64,000 nt of DNA from DASRDR01 sp963812945 [NCBI: uncultured Candidatus Rokubacteria bacterium] (GTDB lineage Bacteria; Methylomirabilota; Methylomirabilia; Rokubacteriales): NCBI GenBank assembly GCA_963812945.1, contig CAWEXD010000008.1, positions 3,286,001 through 3,350,000 of the forward strand, written 5' to 3'. The notes under the pieces are model-generated. The model ran no database searches. It was not told the DNA's origin and saw nothing but the letters and a program-made list of their open reading frames with translations. The position numbers and the translations under genes were made by a program. Positions 25,407 through 34,362 of the stretch are shown piece by piece; the first letter of the stretch is position 1, and each line of letters opens with the position of its first letter.

Positions 25407-26613
25407 CGAGGCTCCGAGGGTCGGCCACGCGCCGGAACAGCAGGCTGAGGTTCTGGCCCCCGAACCCGAAGGAGTTCGACAGGGCGCACTCGACCACGGC
25501 GTGACGCGCCACGTTGGGCACGCAGTCGAACATGACGTCGGGGTCCGGGTCAGCCAGATTGGCGGTGGGCGGGACGAGGTCGTGGACGAGGGTCAGCACC
25601 GTCGCGATCCCCTCGAGGGCGCCCGCCGCCGCCATCGCGTGACCCACGAGGGACTTGTTGGCGCTCACGAGCACCGTGTCGGGATCGAAGAGCTTGCGGA
25701 GCGCCGCGGCCTCGACCCGGTCGTTCTGGAGCGTGCCGGTCCCATGCGCGTTGACGTAGCCGACGGCGCTGGCGGGGACGTCGGCCCGCTCGAGCGCCTC
25801 CGCCATCGCCCGGACGCTGCCGTCACCGTCGGGATGCGGGGAGGTCAGGTGGAAGGCGTCCGTGGTGAGCCCATAGCTCAGGAGCTCCGCGTAGCCCCGG
25901 GCTCCGCGCGCCCGGGCGTGCGCCTCGTCCTCGAGCACGACGAACCCCGCTCCCTCCCCGAGCGACATGCCGCGCCGGTTCCGCGCGAACGGCCGGCAGG
26001 GCTCGGGGTCGAGTAGCTTCAGCGCGTTGAATCCCATGAAGCAGATGCGAGTCATGGCGTCGACGCCGCCCGCGAGGGCCAGAGGCACCGTCCCGGTAGC
26101 GATCAGCTCGGCGGCCAGCCCGAGCGCTCCGCCGCCGGAGCTGCAGGCCAGGACCACCGTCTCCTTCGGACCAGTCGTGCCATGGCGCCGGGCGATGAGG
26201 TCGGCGTGGGCGAACGGCAGGATGCTCCACAGCGCGGTCCGGAGCTCGGGGTCGTCGACGCCCTCGCGGTGGCGCCGCCAGAACCAGGTCTCGGCCTCCA
26301 GCATGCCGCCCCCGATGCCGCCGACGATCACCGCCGCCGGAGCGAGCTCCGCACGGGACAAGCCCGCGTCCAGGATCGCTTCGCCGGCGGCGACCAGCGC
26401 GAACCGGTCGGCGCGCGCTCGGCGCCGCGAGGCCCGGGGCAACACGGTGCCGGCCGGCACCTCGGCGCCGATGCGGGCGCGAAACCCCTGGGTGTCGAAG
26501 AGCTCGATGGGCCCGATCGTGGATCGCCCGGAGGCCAGCCCTTGCCAGAACGCGTGTCGGCCCCGTCCGTAGGGGCTGACGACACCGAGGCCCGTGACGA
26601 GCACGCGAGTCAT
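25396..26613 (-). CDS. Beta-ketoacyl-ACP synthase II-type, active
   Basis: A 405-residue FabF-type ketosynthase with the full triad: nucleophile Cys157 (ACSSGG), His290 (NAHGTGT) and His325 with Lys320 (NKSLVGH). It ends in the usual SFGFGGQN-containing region. It catalyses decarboxylative condensation of malonyl-ACP with an acyl chain. It sits 16 bp after the ACP gene and overlaps the degenerate ketosynthase, an arrangement typical of KS-alpha/KS-beta pairs. Confidence 0.93.
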   Translation of the reverse strand: MTRVLVTGLGVVSPYGRGRHAFWQGLASGRSTIGPIELFDTQGFRARIGAEVPAGTVLPRASRRRARADRFALVAAGEAILDAGLSRAELAPAAVIVGGIGGGMLEAETWFWRRHREGVDDPELRTALWSILPFAHADLIARRHGTTGPKETVVLACSSGGGALGLAAELIATGTVPLALAGGVDAMTRICFMGFNALKLLDPEPCRPFARNRRGMSLGEGAGFVVLEDEAHARARGARGYAELLSYGLTTDAFHLTSPHPDGDGSVRAMAEALERADVPASAVGYVNAHGTGTLQNDRVEAAALRKLFDPDTVLVSANKSLVGHAMAAAGALEGIATVLTLVHDLVPPTANLADPDPDVMFDCVPNVARHAVVECALSNSFGFGGQNLSLLFRRVADPRSLDAS

Positions 26614-26629
26614 TCGGTCGCGCTCGTCC

Positions 26630-26905
26630 TCACGCCGACGCGCCCCTGGCCCCCACGAACTGCACGAGCGCGCCGAAGGTGCCGAAGTGGGTCGCGACGT
26701 CCTCCCCCTCCTGGATCACGATGCCGAATCGCTCCTCGAGCGCGATCGACAGCTCGATGAAATCGAGCGAATCGAGTCCGAGCGCCCCCTCGACACCCTT
26801 GGGGAGCGGCGTGGCGGGGCCCAGCGTGGTCAGCCGGCCCGGGTCGAACCGGAGCCGCTTCACGATGATGTCCCGCAGCTCCGCGATGATCGCCGGCTCG
26901 TCCAT
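26630..26905 (-). CDS. Acyl carrier protein
   Basis: A 91-residue acidic protein predicted to be a four-helix ACP. The phosphopantetheine-attachment serine is in GLDSLDFIEL (about residue 46), the canonical DSL motif. The spacer between helices 1 and 2 is slightly longer than in FabD-pathway ACPs. GGAGG lies four bases before the ATG. Its place between ketosynthase genes marks it as the dedicated carrier of this cluster; no phosphopantetheinyl transferase is encoded in the window. Confidence 0.9.
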   Translation of the reverse strand: MDEPAIIAELRDIIVKRLRFDPGRLTTLGPATPLPKGVEGALGLDSLDFIELSIALEERFGIVIQEGEDVATHFGTFGALVQFVGARGASA

Positions 26906-26942
26906 CCATCCTCCTCTGTCGGCCCTACGGGGCTCTGTCGGC

Positions 26943-27899
26943 CTACGGGGACCAGAGCAGCGCGGCGTACTCGCTTCGCCACGTCGCGGTGAGGAGCCAG
27001 GGCGCGGGCGCTTCTCCGTCACGGGCCCGGGCCAGGGCGAGCAGTGGCCCCATCGCCAGGGCCTCGCCGAGCCGGGGCGCCCTTGCCGGCGCCGCGCGCG
27101 CCGCCAGGATTCCCGCCTCGGCGCCCTCCCGGCCTGCGCCCTTCGTGCCGCTCCAGACGAAGCCGGGTCGCGTGTCCGCGAGCATCCCCTCGAGCACCGT
27201 CGTCACCGTCCGGCTCGAGCCCGAGGGCCCGGCGAGCGCGGACGCCCAGCGGAGGGTGCCCGTCTCCCCGGCTTCGAGGAGCAGGCACGCCGCGCCCTCG
27301 ACAAGGGGTCCCTCGTAGAGCCGGCTGGCACGTCCGAAGAGATCCCGCACCTCGTGGAACGCCTCCACCGCGAGGACCAGAACCCGGTCGGCGCGGCCCT
27401 CGGTCAGCCAGGACGCAGCCCACCAGAGCGCCTGGAACGTGGCCGGAGCGCCGCCCATGAGGTTGACATAGGGCCCACGGACGCCCAGCTCGATCGTCAC
27501 CTCACCCGGCACCGCGCTGGGCGAAGTATACGGAAAGTGGAGCGTCGTCGACGTCTCGTCCTCGAGGAACGCACGGTTTGCGGCGGCGTACCCCGTGGCG
27601 CTCACGTACAGGATACCCGTTCGGGGCCCGATCAGCTCCGTCTCCGCAAGACCAGCGTCGGCGATCGCCGCCTTCGCGGCCGCGACGGCCAGCAGGCACT
27701 CGCGCGTGGCCCGCCGGAACCGGTCGCCGCCAAGGACCGGAGTGGGCACCGTCACGAGCCCCGTCCCCCGCTCCCCCGTCGCGGCGTGGAGCGCCGCGAC
27801 GCCCTCACCCCAGCCCGTGAGGACGCCAATCCCGCGGATCCTCGGCACCGGGGGATGCGGCGGCGCGTGCCGCGCGACCGCGGCGGCCTGCGGGCTCAC
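26943..27899 (-). CDS. Short degenerate ketosynthase-like protein
   Basis: A 318-residue protein that resembles the thiolase fold (ILYVSATGYAAANRAF, then ELGVRGPYVNLMGG) but is about 90 residues shorter than a ketosynthase. The nucleophile position is Pro152 (GGAPATF), and neither catalytic His motif is visible. It recalls the 'ketoacyl synthase N-terminal domain/chain length factor' proteins of aryl-polyene clusters. It starts with a GTG overlapping the stop of the active ketosynthase upstream (GTGA), which suggests a complex with that enzyme. The function is inferred. Confidence 0.75.
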   Translation of the reverse strand: MSPQAAAVARHAPPHPPVPRIRGIGVLTGWGEGVAALHAATGERGTGLVTVPTPVLGGDRFRRATRECLLAVAAAKAAIADAGLAETELIGPRTGILYVSATGYAAANRAFLEDETSTTLHFPYTSPSAVPGEVTIELGVRGPYVNLMGGAPATFQALWWAASWLTEGRADRVLVLAVEAFHEVRDLFGRASRLYEGPLVEGAACLLLEAGETGTLRWASALAGPSGSSRTVTTVLEGMLADTRPGFVWSGTKGAGREGAEAGILAARAAPARAPRLGEALAMGPLLALARARDGEAPAPWLLTATWRSEYAALLWSP

Positions 27900-29140
27900 G
27901 CGGCGGGCTCGCCGCTCGCCAGCACGAGCGCGGCATTGCAGCCGCCGAAGCCGAGCGAGGTCGACAGGCTCACCCGCGGCCGCCAGGCGCGGGCGGCGCC
28001 CGGCACGTAGTCGAGGTCGCAGTCCGGGTCCGGCTCCGCGTAATTGAGGGTGGGCGGGACCTGGCCGTGCCGGCCGGCCAGGAGGCACATGATCGCCTCG
28101 AGCGTCGCCGCGGCGCCCATCGTGTGGCCGAGGTGCGCCTTGATGGAGTTCAGCGGAATCGCGCGCGCTCGCCGGCCGAGCACGCGCTTGAGCACTTCCG
28201 TCTCGACCCGGTCGTTGGCCGGCGTCCCGGTTCCGTGGGTGCTGACCAGGTCCAGCTCGTCCGCGCTCACCCCGGCGTCGGCGAGGGCTGTCCGCACGGC
28301 CAGCTCGAGCCCTCGCCCTTGCGGATCCGGCGCCGTGACGTGGGCGCCGTCCGCCGTGCTGGCGTGGCCGAGGAGGTGCCCGAGGGGCTCCCAGCCGCGG
28401 CCGGCCGCCGTGTCGCAGCGCTCGAGCACGACCAGGCCGGCCCCCTCGCCGAGGAGCAGACCGCTCCGCCGCCGGTCGAAGGGGCGCACGGCGTCCCGCG
28501 TCAGCGACCGGAGCACGTTGAAGCCACGCTGGACGAAGCGGCAGAGCACGTCCGCCCCCCCGGCCAGGACGACGTCGGCCTGGCCGGCTCTGAGGAGGTC
28601 GGCCGCGAGGCCGAGGCTGGTGGCGCCGGACGCGCAGGCCGTGGTCACGGTCAGGACCGGACCTCGGGCCCCGAGCCAGCGCGCCAGGTTGCGCGTCGGA
28701 CCGTCGTAAACCGAATCGGCGAGCGCCCCGAGGCCGCGGCGCGCGGCCAGGGCATGTCCGGCCTGGTCGATCCCGCCCAGCGCCGTGCCGACGACCACGC
28801 CGATCCGCTCGGGCTCCGGCAGGTCGCCCCGGAGCCCGGCGGTCTCCAGCGCCTCGCGGGCCGCGTGGATCAGGAATCGCGAGGCGCGGCAGCGCGGCAG
28901 GCGCCGCGGCCGGCCGTCCCCACCCGGAAGCGCGCCCGGGGAGTCCCGCTGGAGCTTCTTGACTTCCCCGCCTCGCGTGACGCGCAGGTCACCAACTGGG
29001 AAGCCCTCGATCTCGCTGATGCCGGAGACCCCCGTGACGAGCCCGGCCCAGAAGCCGTCGAGGTCCTGACCGATGGCGGTCACGACGCCGGCCCCGGTGA
29101 TCGCCACCGGAGAGACGCGGGGAGGCAGGCCCCGGGTCAC
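27896..29140 (-). CDS. Beta-ketoacyl-ACP synthase, active (second in cluster)
   Basis: A 414-residue FabF-type ketosynthase with nucleophile Cys169 (TTACASG), the first His in STHGTGT, and Lys/His in SIKAHLGHT. It ends with SLGFGGCN. An Arg/Gly-rich insertion of about 20 residues after position 65 (SPGALPGGDGRPRRLPRC) is unusual for the family. It starts at a GTG overlapping the acyltransferase stop. With the neighbouring short degenerate protein it would form a second KS/CLF-like pair, so the cluster may elongate two chains or two stages of one chain. Confidence 0.92.
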   Translation of the reverse strand: MTRGLPPRVSPVAITGAGVVTAIGQDLDGFWAGLVTGVSGISEIEGFPVGDLRVTRGGEVKKLQRDSPGALPGGDGRPRRLPRCRASRFLIHAAREALETAGLRGDLPEPERIGVVVGTALGGIDQAGHALAARRGLGALADSVYDGPTRNLARWLGARGPVLTVTTACASGATSLGLAADLLRAGQADVVLAGGADVLCRFVQRGFNVLRSLTRDAVRPFDRRRSGLLLGEGAGLVVLERCDTAAGRGWEPLGHLLGHASTADGAHVTAPDPQGRGLELAVRTALADAGVSADELDLVSTHGTGTPANDRVETEVLKRVLGRRARAIPLNSIKAHLGHTMGAAATLEAIMCLLAGRHGQVPPTLNYAEPDPDCDLDYVPGAARAWRPRVSLSTSLGFGGCNAALVLASGEPAA

Positions 29141-30048
29141 GCGGCCGGCCCCCAGACGTCGTAGAAGTTGAACCACTGGTCCCAGTGCGCACGGACCTGG
29201 CGCTCCAGGATGGCCACCGCGGCGCGCAGCGCCTCCGCCTCGGCCCCCCGGGACACCGTGAGGGCCGGCTCGACGTGGACCCGGTAGGTCCCGTCCGGCT
29301 CGAGGACGCAGAACGCGGGCACGACCGGGGCGCCGGCGGCGGCCGCCGTCAGGAACGGCCCGAGGGGGAACGTCGCCGGAGCGCCGAAGAACGGCACCTC
29401 CGCGTCCCCGCGCCCCCCGATAGCGCGATCGAGCTGGAAGGCGACCACGTCGCCCCGCCGGAGGGCACTCACCAGCTCGACCGCGACCACCGGGCTCGTG
29501 ACGCGCACGAAGCGCACCCCGGGGTGGCCGCCGCGATCGAGCAGGACGCCGACAGCCGGGTCGGCCTCGGGCGCCATGACGACGTGGACCGGCCGGCCCA
29601 GGACGGTCAGGAGCCGCCCGGCGAGCTCCCAGTTCCCGAGGTGCGCCGTGATCGAGACGCAGCCGCGCCCCCGCGCGAGCGCCTCGCGCGTGGGCTCCTG
29701 GCTGTCGATCCCCTTCACGTGTCGCCAGAGTCCCGACTGCGGCCCTCGATTGAGCGAGAGGAGATCGGCGAAGCACACCGCGAAACGATCGAAGACCCGA
29801 TCGACCGCGGCGTCCAGCCAGGCGGGGTCGCCAGCCGGGTGGACCCGCGCGAGGTTGCGGCGGACCGCCGCCCGCTCCGCCGGGAACCGGGCGGCAAGCA
29901 CCCCCGCCAGCCGAATGGCCAGCCACGCTCTGAGCCGCCGGGGCAGCCTCGGCGCCGTCGCCGCCGCGACCCGGTAGTAGCGCGAGCGGTTGTACCCGTG
30001 CGCATGCCAGCGGGCCGGCGGCGCGGCCACTCCGGGGACGACGCTCAC
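29137..30048 (-). CDS. LpxL/HtrB-family acyltransferase
   Basis: A 303-residue member of the bacterial lipid A acyltransferase family. The catalytic HxxxxE motif is ITAHLGNWE (His136, Glu141), and later family motifs (FFGAPATFPLGP; PVVPAFCVLEPDG) follow. Classical members transfer acyl chains from ACP to lipid A precursors at the inner membrane. In aryl-polyene-type clusters homologues acylate the pathway's own product. The usual single N-terminal transmembrane helix is weak here, but a hydrophobic stretch exists around 40-53. The GTG at 30048 was chosen because it precedes the first conserved segment. Confidence 0.85.
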   Translation of the reverse strand: MSVVPGVAAPPARWHAHGYNRSRYYRVAAATAPRLPRRLRAWLAIRLAGVLAARFPAERAAVRRNLARVHPAGDPAWLDAAVDRVFDRFAVCFADLLSLNRGPQSGLWRHVKGIDSQEPTREALARGRGCVSITAHLGNWELAGRLLTVLGRPVHVVMAPEADPAVGVLLDRGGHPGVRFVRVTSPVVAVELVSALRRGDVVAFQLDRAIGGRGDAEVPFFGAPATFPLGPFLTAAAAGAPVVPAFCVLEPDGTYRVHVEPALTVSRGAEAEALRAAVAILERQVRAHWDQWFNFYDVWGPAA

Positions 30049-30089
30049 TACGGCACCCTCGGACGACCCTCGGCCCGCGCGGGCACGCG

Positions 30090-30929
30090 TCAGAAGAGTG
30101 GCGAGGTGTAGAGCCGGAAGGCTCGCACCCGCCCGGGCGGGCTGTAGGTGAGCGGACCGACCCAGAAGGCACGCGAGGCGTCGTCGTAGTAGATGGCGAA
30201 GGGTGAGCCCGGGTCGTTCGGGTCGTACGCGAGGAACTCCACCCCTCGGAGGCTCGACCGCCGGCCGTAGACCAGCACGGCGTGGTTCAGGATGTCCTCG
30301 TGGGGAAAGTTCGTGATCATGAGGGGAGCCGTGTGCCCCGCGCCGACCTCGGCGAGGAGCTCCTGCGCGAGACGTTCCTGATGCTCCGGCGGGAAATCGA
30401 CGCCGACGCGCCAAGTGCGCCAGTGAAGCATGCTGAGGACGTTCGAGCCAAAAGCCGCCTTGAGGAGGTCCTCGTGGGCCGCCGAGAAGCCCCGCAGGTC
30501 CGTATAGCCCGGGATGACGACCCGATCCACCTCCGTCTCCGGCAGCGGGGCCCATGGCGGCCGGTCGAGAACCTGCCGCACGAGCCGCTCGTAGTCGGCC
30601 GGGGTCACGGGCGGCCGATCCGGCACGAACCGCGCGAAGCGGTAGAACTGCCCGGCCGCCCGCGCCATGATCAGGCAGTAGTTCGCGAAGTCGTCGTTCC
30701 AGCCTGGACGCTGGGCCCGGACGAGGTTGGGGAACGCGAACGTGTCGCGCTCGAGCTCGAACCGGCGCGCCTCGGCGCTCCCCGGCGCCGCCGGTGGAAG
30801 GCTTGCGCAGGCCGCCACGAACAGGGCGAGGGCCGCCCCCGCGCACGCCGCGGTTGCCAGACGTCGCTCGCGCCGGAGCGTGTCCTTCCACCGCCGACCA
30901 CGCCTGCCGGCGTGGCAGAGGTACGCCAT
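30090..30929 (-). CDS. Lipoprotein of unknown function, possibly papain-fold
   Basis: A 279-residue protein with a long basic N-region, a hydrophobic core and a lipobox ALFVAAC (Cys41), so it should be an envelope lipoprotein. The mature region has no family I can name with confidence. A late segment (NHAVLVYGRR, then FLAYDPNDPG) resembles the His-containing strand of C39/papain-like domains that handle small cargo, but I cannot place a nucleophilic Cys with certainty. It is the first gene of the ketosynthase operon and may help pass the product across the envelope. ATG 30929 is preferred over ATG 30968, which would place the signal even further in. Confidence 0.6.
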   Translation of the reverse strand: MAYLCHAGRRGRRWKDTLRRERRLATAACAGAALALFVAACASLPPAAPGSAEARRFELERDTFAFPNLVRAQRPGWNDDFANYCLIMARAAGQFYRFARFVPDRPPVTPADYERLVRQVLDRPPWAPLPETEVDRVVIPGYTDLRGFSAAHEDLLKAAFGSNVLSMLHWRTWRVGVDFPPEHQERLAQELLAEVGAGHTAPLMITNFPHEDILNHAVLVYGRRSSLRGVEFLAYDPNDPGSPFAIYYDDASRAFWVGPLTYSPPGRVRAFRLYTSPLF

Positions 30930-31014
30930 AGACCTTCTATCTTGGGCGTCGGGCCCCGGGTTCGTCAACGGCCGCGCCGGAGACCGGGGACGCGCGGCCG
31001 TGCGTCCCCCGCGT

Positions 31015-31986
31015 TCAGCGGTTCAGCGGCCGTCGAAGGAACCCCAGGAGCCCCTGCGGGAGGAAGATGATCATCAGGATGAACAGGATGCCGACCGGGA
31101 TCAGGTAGTACTCCGTGAAGTATCGCGATACCCCTTCCCGCAACAGCAGGAAGAACGCCGCTCCCGCGAACGGCCCCACCAGCGTGCCGATCCCGCCCAT
31201 GACGTTGAAGATCACGACCTCGCCCGAGACGACGAAGAAGACGAAGTCCGGCGCGGCGAACTTATTCTGGATCGCGTAGAGCACGCCGGACAGCCCGGCG
31301 AAGAGCCCCGACAGCATCACCGCCACCATCTTGTACCGCTCCACGTGGTAGCCGATGGCGCGCGTGCGCGGCTCGTTCTCCCGGATCGACTGGAGCACCA
31401 TGCCGAACGGGGACCGCGTGATGCGCCGGACGGCGAGGTACGACAGTGTGACCACCGCCAGGACGAACCAGTGGAAGGTCACCGCCGTGAACGCGACCCG
31501 GCCCACGCCGGGCAGGCTGAGCGGCGGCTGCCGGAAGGCGAGCCCGTTCTCCCCTCCGGTGACCTCGGTCCAGGTGAAGATGATGATGTAGAAGATCTGG
31601 GAGAACACGAGGGTCGAGATCCCGAAGTAGATGTCGCGCAGGCGGGTGGCGAAGTAGGCGACGAACACGGCCACGGCCCCCGCCCCCACCAGGCCGTAGA
31701 GGATGGCCAGCCAGAGATTCGGCGGCCGGATCGTGAGGAGCGCGGCGGCCGCCCCGTACATGCCGAGGCCGAAGAAGGCCGAATGGCCGAACGACACCAT
31801 GCCCGTGTAGCCGATGAGGATGTCCGAGGACATGGCGAGCAGTCCCCACACCAGGATCTCCGTGACGAAGCGCTGCCAGAACGGCGGCAGCACGAGCGGC
31901 GCCGCGGCGAGAAGCGCCAGGACGACCCCGAAGCCGATCCAGTAGCTGGTCGCCGGCCGGGCGGAGCGAGCCGTGGCCGCCGTCAT
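31015..31986 (-). CDS. livM: Liv-type ABC transporter permease (LivM)
   Basis: A 323-residue polytopic permease of the branched-chain amino acid family, with about nine hydrophobic segments and the conserved cytoplasmic EAA-like region SIRENEPRTRAIGYHVERYK. It ends FLPQGLLGFLRRPL, a typical LivM ending. The start overlaps the livH stop by four bases (ATGA). It is the last gene of a complete five-gene importer. Homologues carry many substrates besides amino acids, so substrate is open. Confidence 0.92.
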   Translation of the reverse strand: MTAATARSARPATSYWIGFGVVLALLAAAPLVLPPFWQRFVTEILVWGLLAMSSDILIGYTGMVSFGHSAFFGLGMYGAAAALLTIRPPNLWLAILYGLVGAGAVAVFVAYFATRLRDIYFGISTLVFSQIFYIIIFTWTEVTGGENGLAFRQPPLSLPGVGRVAFTAVTFHWFVLAVVTLSYLAVRRITRSPFGMVLQSIRENEPRTRAIGYHVERYKMVAVMLSGLFAGLSGVLYAIQNKFAAPDFVFFVVSGEVVIFNVMGGIGTLVGPFAGAAFFLLLREGVSRYFTEYYLIPVGILFILMIIFLPQGLLGFLRRPLNR

Positions 31987-32843
31987 TTGGGCGTGGGAAC
32001 GAAGAGTCCGGTCGGCCGGAAGAGCATGGTGAGCACCAGCACGACGAACGAGACGATCACCGCCTGGGCCGGGCTGACCACGATCGCGGCGTAGGCCTCG
32101 ACCAGGCTGATGAACATCGCGGCCAGGATCGAGCCCCCGAGGTTGCCCATGCCGCCGACCACGACCACGATGAACGCGCGCAGGGTGAAGTCGAACCCCA
32201 TCGTCTGGGTGACGCCGGCGAGCGGCCCGAACAGCACGCCGCTCGCCGCGGCCATGCCGGCGCCAATGGCGAACACTCCGGTGTGGACGAGTGGCACCGG
32301 GATGCCCATCGCGGCCGCCATCACCCGGTCCTGAGTGGTGGCCCGGATCCAGATGCCGAACTTGCCGTGCTTGAGGAAGAGCCAGAGCCCGAGGATGATC
32401 GCCGCGGACAGCGCCGCCGCCAGGACGCGGTACCAGGGGTATTCCAGGTAGAAGAGCTGGAACCGGCCCGTCAGCGGCGCCGGGATCTGGCGCGCCGACG
32501 GGCCCCACTGCCAGATCGCGTACTTCTGGAGCACCAGCGACAGCCCGAACGTCGCCAGGATCGTCGTGAGCGGATCGCGGCCGAGGAGCGGGCGAAGCGT
32601 CGTCGCCTGGAGAACGGCGCCGAAAACTCCGATCGTCAGCGCCGCCACCAGGAGGGCCAGCCAGAAGCTGCCTGTCGCGGCGATGGTCGCGGCGCCGACG
32701 AACCCGCCCAGCATCACCAGGTCCCCGTGGGCGAAGTTGACGACGTCCATGATCCCGAAGATCAGGGTGAGCCCGGATGCCACCAGGGCCAGGATCATCC
32801 CGTTGACGAGCCCGTTGACCGTCTGGATCAGGATCTGGTCCAT
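31983..32843 (-). CDS. livH: Liv-type ABC transporter permease (LivH)
   Basis: A 286-residue permease with eight or so transmembrane segments and the family motif GLTLIFGIMDVVNFAHG near the N-terminus. The EAA-like loop is TQDRVMAAAMGIPV. It ends LFRPTGLFVP. It lies between the ATPase and livM genes and should form a heterodimeric pore with LivM. Confidence 0.93.
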   Translation of the reverse strand: MDQILIQTVNGLVNGMILALVASGLTLIFGIMDVVNFAHGDLVMLGGFVGAATIAATGSFWLALLVAALTIGVFGAVLQATTLRPLLGRDPLTTILATFGLSLVLQKYAIWQWGPSARQIPAPLTGRFQLFYLEYPWYRVLAAALSAAIILGLWLFLKHGKFGIWIRATTQDRVMAAAMGIPVPLVHTGVFAIGAGMAAASGVLFGPLAGVTQTMGFDFTLRAFIVVVVGGMGNLGGSILAAMFISLVEAYAAIVVSPAQAVIVSFVVLVLTMLFRPTGLFVPTPK

Positions 32844-32853
32844 GGGGCCTCTC

Positions 32854-33561
32854 TCACACGCCCAGGTACTGGTGGATCACGGCAGGATCCGCCCGGAGGT
32901 CGGCGGCCGGCGCGTGGTGCCGCACCGCGCCCTTCTCCATGATGTAGACGCGCTCGGCCACCTCGAGCGTCAGCGGCACGTTCTGCTCCACGAGCAGGAT
33001 CCCCACGCCCTCCCGGTGGAGCACGCGGATGATCTCCCGGATCTGCCCGACCATCCGCGGCATCAGCCCCTCGGTGGGCTCGTCGAGCAGGATGATCTTC
33101 GGCTCGAGCATCATGGCCCGGGCGATGGCCAGCATCTGCTGCTCGCCGCCGGACAGGGTGCCCCCCGCCTGCCGGCGCCGCTCGGCCAGCACCGGGAAGC
33201 TCGCGTAGACCTTCTCCAGGAGCTCGGCCCGCCGCGCCTCCGACACGCCGCTCCGGTCGAGCCCCGTCCGGAGGTTTTCGAACACGGTCAGCAGACGGAA
33301 GATGCGGCGATCCTCCGGGACCCAGGCGACCCCGAGGCGAGCCAGCTGGTGCGGCGGCAACCCGGTCACGTCTCGCCCCTCGAGATCGACTCGGCCACCC
33401 GACGGGCGCACGAGGCCCATCACGGCCTTGAGCGTCGTGCTCTTCCCCACGCCGTTCCGCCCGAGGAGCCCCACCACTTCGCCGCGCTCGACCCGCAGCG
33501 AGACGCCGTGGAGCACGTGCGACTTCCCGTAGTGGGCGTGGATCCCGTCGAGCGCGAGCAT
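32854..33561 (-). CDS. livF: Liv-type ABC ATPase (LivF)
   Basis: A 235-residue ATPase with Walker A GRNGVGKST, Q-loop WVPEDRRIF, signature LSGGEQQML and Walker B IILLDEPTEGL. The 235-residue length, and the PEDR motif followed by LTVFENL, are typical of LivF rather than LivG. The ATG shares one base with the upstream livG stop (TGATG). Confidence 0.93.
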   Translation of the reverse strand: MLALDGIHAHYGKSHVLHGVSLRVERGEVVGLLGRNGVGKSTTLKAVMGLVRPSGGRVDLEGRDVTGLPPHQLARLGVAWVPEDRRIFRLLTVFENLRTGLDRSGVSEARRAELLEKVYASFPVLAERRRQAGGTLSGGEQQMLAIARAMMLEPKIILLDEPTEGLMPRMVGQIREIIRVLHREGVGILLVEQNVPLTLEVAERVYIMEKGAVRHHAPAADLRADPAVIHQYLGV

Positions 33562-34352
33562 CAGGTCTTCAGGTACACCTCCTGGACGCGAGCGTTCGCC
33601 TGGATCTCGGCAGGCGTGCCCTCGGCCAGGACTTCGCCGTAGTGAAGCACGGTGATCGTGCGGGCGAGGCCCATCACGACCTCCATGTCGTGCTCGACGA
33701 TGAGGATCGTGTAGTCGGCGGCGATCCGGCGGACCAGCTCCACGGTGGCCGCGGTCTCGGCGGCGCTCATCCCGGCCGTCGGCTCGTCCAGGCAGAGGAC
33801 CCGCGGCTCGGTGGCGAGCGCGATCCCGATCTCCAGATTCCGCTGCTCCCCGTGGGAGAGGTTCGCCGCCAACTCCTCCTCCTTGCCCTCGAGACCCACC
33901 GCCGCCAGCACCCGGCGGCTCCGCTCCACGAGATCGGCGTAGGCGAGATGATGACGCCAGAGGCTCCAGCCATGGCGGCGCGACTGAGCCGCGATCCGCA
34001 CGTTCTCCAGCACCGTGGCGCCCGGCAGGATGTTGGTGATCTGATAGCTCCGCGCGAGACCCTTGTGCGAGATGGCGTGGGGCGGGAGCCCTGTGATGTC
34101 CTGGTCCTGGAGCACGATGCGGCCTGCGGTGGGCCGGAGCACGCCGGTCAGGCAGTTGAACAGCGTGGACTTCCCCGCGCCGTTCGGCCCGATGACGGCC
34201 CGGATCTCCCCGGGCGCCACCGCCAGGGAGACCTGGTTGAGGGCCGCGAGACCGCCGAACCGCACGGTCAAGCCCTCGGTACGGAGAATCGGCGGCGGGG
34301 CGGCGTCCGAGTCTTTCCGGACGACCGCCCCGCCGTGACGCGCCTCGGTCAC
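33561..34352 (-). CDS. livG: Liv-type ABC ATPase (LivG)
   Basis: A 263-residue ATPase with Walker A GPNGAGKST, Q-loop LARSYQITN, signature LSHGEQRNL and Walker B VLCLDEPTAGM. The LSHG signature and longer helical region are LivG traits. An approximately 20-residue hydrophilic leader precedes the domain. It lies 10 bp from the binding-protein gene and overlaps livF by one base. Confidence 0.92.
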   Translation of the reverse strand: MTEARHGGAVVRKDSDAAPPPILRTEGLTVRFGGLAALNQVSLAVAPGEIRAVIGPNGAGKSTLFNCLTGVLRPTAGRIVLQDQDITGLPPHAISHKGLARSYQITNILPGATVLENVRIAAQSRRHGWSLWRHHLAYADLVERSRRVLAAVGLEGKEEELAANLSHGEQRNLEIGIALATEPRVLCLDEPTAGMSAAETAATVELVRRIAADYTILIVEHDMEVVMGLARTITVLHYGEVLAEGTPAEIQANARVQEVYLKT

Positions 34353-34362
34353 GCTGGTCGCG

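Noticed and set aside
30939-30968. Possible promoter TTGACG-N18-CAAGAT before the ketosynthase operon
   Set aside because: The -10 is poor, and its predicted start would leave no room for the RBS-like AAGG before the ATG at 30929.
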